Shown: positions 6,669 to 9,111 of the stretch, piece by piece | Numbering within the stretch: position 1 is the stretch's first letter | How the letters are laid out: the number at the start of each line of letters is the position of its first letter | DNA from: an uncultured Bacteroidales bacterium | Lineage (GTDB): Bacteria > Bacteroidota > Bacteroidia > Bacteroidales > Muribaculaceae | Direction: 5' to 3' | Length of the DNA: 9,111 nt | Assembly: GCA_945828175.1 (NCBI GenBank) | Contig: CALZQD010000052.1 | Coordinates: forward strand, 1 to 9,111 | Translations under genes and position numbers: made by a program | The notes under the pieces: model-generated | Databases searched by the model: none | What the model was told of the DNA's origin: nothing | The model's input: the letters and a program-made list of their open reading frames with translations, nothing else

Positions 6669-8012
6669 ATGGCTATCATCCAAAAACTGAGACATTATTT
6701 AGGCTTTGACGACGAAAACGACGAAATCTTCGCCGACAGCGACGAAGACAGCGAGGCCGCGACAACGACCGCGACAGCCGCCGCCAACACCGAGGCCATC
6801 CCGACCGAGACTCAGACCGGCCGCAGCGATGAAAACCTCACCGCCGACATCTTCACCGCCGTCGTCAGGCTCTTTAACGAATCTCTGCCGCCATTCCTCA
6901 AGGAGACCGTCGACACCGACGCCCAGAAACGATATATCCTCGACAGCCTCGACAGCTCGCTGCGCCAGCGCCTCGCCGCCGTCGAAAACGAGGCCGCCCG
7001 CCGTGCCGAGGCTCGTTACAGTTCGGAGCACTCGTCGCTCCGCGCCGAAATCGACACTCTCAAGAATAAGAGCCACGACCTCGAGCAGAAAAACTCCGAA
7101 ATACGCCAGCAGCAGCTCAGCGCCGACCGCCAGAAACGCGCGCTCTCAGACCGCGTCCACGATCTCGAGTCGCAGATCGCCTCGCTCGAAGCCGAGCGCG
7201 AGCAGTATGACCTCGAAAACAAGAGCCTGCTCAACAAAATCAAGGCCGCGGGCGTCGTCGAAAACGACACCGAACGCCTGCGCGCCGAGCTCGAGACACT
7301 CCGCCGGCAGCTCAAAGAAGGCGCCGCGGCCTCTGACAACGCCGCCCTCGCGAAGCTGACGGCCGAAAACGCCGCCCTCACCGAGGCTCTCGACACCATC
7401 AAGGCCAAGCAGGACATCGCCGACGCCATGGTCGACGACATGCGCAAGAAGACGTCAGACCTGCGCAAGGAGCTCGAGGAGAAAGAGCAGCTCCTTGCCG
7501 CAGCCAATAAAAAGGTCGAGGAAGCCGAGCAGCTCCGCGCCGAGTTCGCCGCCGTCGAGCAGCAGATGTCGCTCATCGAGGAGGTCATCGCCAAGCGCGA
7601 CAAAAAAATCGAGTCGCAGAAGCAGAGCATCGCGGATCTCGAAGCCGAGGCCGCCTCGCTGCGCGACACCATCGTCCGCAATCTCGCCGTCCAGGCCGAG
7701 AACGAAGAGGCCCTGCGCCGCCGAATCGCCGACCTCGAGGCATCGCCCACGACGCCCGTCGTCCTCGGCGACATCGCGAGCGAAGCCGACGAAACCATCG
7801 CCGACGACAACCTCGTCTCGCCGAAAATCTCCGACACCGACCTCATCGAGATTGAAGAGAGCTTCAGCCTCGGTCCGGTCATCGAAGCCACCGACACAAC
7901 CCGCGTCGTCGCCGCCAGAACGGCCCGCGAGTCCGAGGGCGACGAGTCGCGCAACAGCTCGCGTCGGCGCCGCCACGACAATGACAACGACGCCCAGATG
8001 TCACTATTCTAA
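6669..8012 (+). CDS. Long coiled-coil protein with acidic N-terminal linker and clamp-binding-like C-terminal peptide
   Basis: A 447-residue protein of unknown function with no signal peptide or membrane segment. It begins with a short amphipathic segment (MAIIQKLRHYLGF), then an acidic and Thr/Ala-rich linker (about 15-55). A compact hydrophobic segment (about 57-92, with IFTAVVRLFNESLPPFL) may be a small folded or docking domain. Residues about 96-358 are almost unbroken heptad sequence rich in E, K, R, A, L and Q, predicting a long parallel coiled coil. A low-complexity acidic tail contains DLIEIEESFSLG (391-402). The protein ends with RRRR (432-435), an Asn/Asp stretch and the terminal pentapeptide QMSLF (443-447). 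QMSLF fits the bacterial beta sliding clamp-binding consensus QLxLF. The gene starts 12 bp after the receiver / ATP-grasp gene, so the two are surely co-transcribed and may work together. There are no Walker motifs, so it is not an SMC or Rad50 ATPase. Confidence 0.85.
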   Translation: MAIIQKLRHYLGFDDENDEIFADSDEDSEAATTTATAAANTEAIPTETQTGRSDENLTADIFTAVVRLFNESLPPFLKETVDTDAQKRYILDSLDSSLRQRLAAVENEAARRAEARYSSEHSSLRAEIDTLKNKSHDLEQKNSEIRQQQLSADRQKRALSDRVHDLESQIASLEAEREQYDLENKSLLNKIKAAGVVENDTERLRAELETLRRQLKEGAAASDNAALAKLTAENAALTEALDTIKAKQDIADAMVDDMRKKTSDLRKELEEKEQLLAAANKKVEEAEQLRAEFAAVEQQMSLIEEVIAKRDKKIESQKQSIADLEAEAASLRDTIVRNLAVQAENEEALRRRIADLEASPTTPVVLGDIASEADETIADDNLVSPKISDTDLIEIEESFSLGPVIEATDTTRVVAARTARESEGDESRNSSRRRRHDNDNDAQMSLF

Positions 8013-8037
8013 CCGTTAAAAATCCCCCATTCATCCT

Positions 8038-9111
8038 ATGACTAAAAAGACAATTGTCATAATTCTTGCGGCTCTCGCCGGCCTCACCGCCGCCGAGGCA
8101 AAAAATCCCGTCGTCGACGACATCGCCCCCTATGTCTATCCCGCCAACCGTCCGGCATCGCCCGCCAATTTCGTTTTCATGCCCGACGGAGCGAGCTATC
8201 TCGTCATCTCGCCCGACCACCGCGGCATCGACCGCTTCGACACCGCATCGGGCAAACTCATCGAGAAGTATTTCGACGTCACCACGACACGCGAGAATTC
8301 GGTCGAAGGCATCTCGGGCTTCGTCCTCAGCCCCGACGCCTCGAAGATACTCGTCTACAACAACGACACGCCGGTCTACCGCCGCTCGTTTACGGCCGAA
8401 TACTATGTCTACGAAGTCAAGTCGCGCATCCTCAGCCCGCTGTCGCAGAACCACAAGCGCCAGCGCTCGCCGCTCTTCTCGCCAGACTCGCGCATGGTGG
8501 CCTTCGTCAGCGACAACAACATATATATAAAGAAGATCGACTATAAGAGCGAGGTCGCCGTCACAACCGACGGCAAGATAAACTCGATTATCAACGGCGT
8601 CAGTGACTGGACCTACGAGGAGGAGTTTACCACTACCTGCTCGATGACCTGGGCGCCCGACAACTCGACGCTCTGCTACATTAAATATAATGAGACCGAC
8701 GTCCCGGCCTACACGATGCCCATCTACTGGTCGGCCTGCGAAAGCAACACCGAGAACGAGCTCTATCCCGGCTCTTATACATATAAATATCCTGTCGCCG
8801 GCGAGCCCAACTCGCGCGTGTCGCTCCACAGCTACAGCGTCGACAACCGCAAGACTACCGACATCACTCTGTCTGACAAAGCGATCGAATACATTCCCCG
8901 CATTGCCTACGCCCCCGGCTCGTCGCTGATGATTGTCGCTACCCTCAACCGCGACCAGAACCGTCTCGAAATCTACAGCGTCAACCCCAAGTCGACCGTC
9001 GTCAAATCGCTCTATGTCGAAGACTCGAAGGCATGGATTGCCCCCGAGACCTACGAAGATCTCGTCCTCGAGGCCGACGGCTTCGTCATCAACTCGTCGA
9101 AGAGCGGCTAC
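8038..9111 (+). CDS. Secreted dipeptidyl peptidase IV (S9B prolyl oligopeptidase family), N-terminal part; 3' end off window
   Basis: The first 358 residues of a serine exopeptidase that removes Xaa-Pro (or Xaa-Ala) dipeptides from peptide N-termini. Residues 1-21 are a Sec signal peptide: KK at 3-4, a hydrophobic core, and an AEA cleavage site before K22. There is no lipobox, so it should be periplasmic. The rest is the DPP IV beta-propeller. The diagnostic DWTYEEEF lies at 190-197; its Glu pair corresponds to the residues that hold the substrate N-terminus in DPP IV (E205/E206 in the human enzyme). MTWAPDNSTLCYIKYNETDVP-like sequence follows, as in the family. The catalytic Ser-Asp-His hydrolase domain lies beyond the window; full length should be near 700-750 residues. 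The gap to the coiled-coil gene is 25 bp with no TAnnTTTG box, so read-through from that operon is likely, though functional linkage is doubtful. The ATG at 8038 gives a perfect signal peptide. Confidence 0.93.
   Translation, partial: MTKKTIVIILAALAGLTAAEAKNPVVDDIAPYVYPANRPASPANFVFMPDGASYLVISPDHRGIDRFDTASGKLIEKYFDVTTTRENSVEGISGFVLSPDASKILVYNNDTPVYRRSFTAEYYVYEVKSRILSPLSQNHKRQRSPLFSPDSRMVAFVSDNNIYIKKIDYKSEVAVTTDGKINSIINGVSDWTYEEEFTTTCSMTWAPDNSTLCYIKYNETDVPAYTMPIYWSACESNTENELYPGSYTYKYPVAGEPNSRVSLHSYSVDNRKTTDITLSDKAIEYIPRIAYAPGSSLMIVATLNRDQNRLEIYSVNPKSTVVKSLYVEDSKAWIAPETYEDLVLEADGFVINSSKSGY

Noticed and set aside
5772..6695. 307-residue minus-strand open frame
   Set aside because: Antisense shadow of the same gene. 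It runs across the stop and start junction of two real genes without any promoter or domain.
6669..8012. SMC, Rad50 or RmuC-like identity for the coiled-coil protein
   Set aside because: No Walker A/B, hinge or nuclease motifs are present; the similarity is only generic heptad sequence.
7016..8829. Minus-strand open frames of 323 and 316 residues, and a further 173-residue frame
   Set aside because: Ser/Arg-rich or Val/Asp-rich shadows of the coiled-coil and DPP IV genes; they overlap each other and real coding sequence.
1..9111. Switch from G-rich to C-rich plus strand near 3.5 kb, as at a replication terminus or origin
   Set aside because: The switch coincides exactly with the change of gene direction. 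Coding strands on both sides favour C-ending codons, so codon use explains it.

Overview
The window looks like chromosomal DNA from a GC-rich member of the Bacteroidota, most likely order Bacteroidales. The signs are two close matches to the Bacteroidota promoter (a -7 box of the form TAnnTTTG), starts without Shine-Dalgarno sequences, a typical Bacteroidales EF-P protein, and a secreted DPP IV-type peptidase. The family cannot be fixed from sequence alone. No mobile element, rRNA, tRNA or CRISPR array is visible.

Layout. Positions 1-3440 are read leftwards. They hold the hybrid cluster protein / hydroxylamine reductase hcp (its 3' end is off the left edge), a small cupin 21 bp upstream of it, a YqgE/AlgH-family protein, and elongation factor P. 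Positions 3441-3662 are a divergent promoter region. Positions 3663-9111 are read rightwards as a compact three-gene run: a 997-residue protein with two receiver-like domains fused to a PEP-synthase-type ATP-grasp domain and an unusual C-terminal module; a 447-residue coiled-coil protein ending in a sliding-clamp-binding-like peptide; and the first 358 residues of a secreted DPP IV (S9B) peptidase. Gaps in this run are 12 and 25 bp, with no promoter seen inside it.

How the genes fit together. Cupin and hcp form a probable two-gene unit for nitrosative-stress or redox defence. EF-P is a housekeeping translation factor with a strong hairpin terminator behind it. The AlgH gene has its own upstream region with two neighbouring dyads that look operator-like. 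The most unusual part is the receiver / ATP-grasp protein and its coiled-coil neighbour. The first has ATP-binding and phosphoacceptor features but no recognisable PEP-utilising barrel, and no canonical swivelling phosphohistidine domain. The second may dock on the beta sliding clamp. Their joint function is unknown; a regulatory phosphotransfer or ATP-dependent role is inference.

Many long open frames lie antisense to these genes. They are by-products of a GC-rich, C-ending codon bias and are not annotated.
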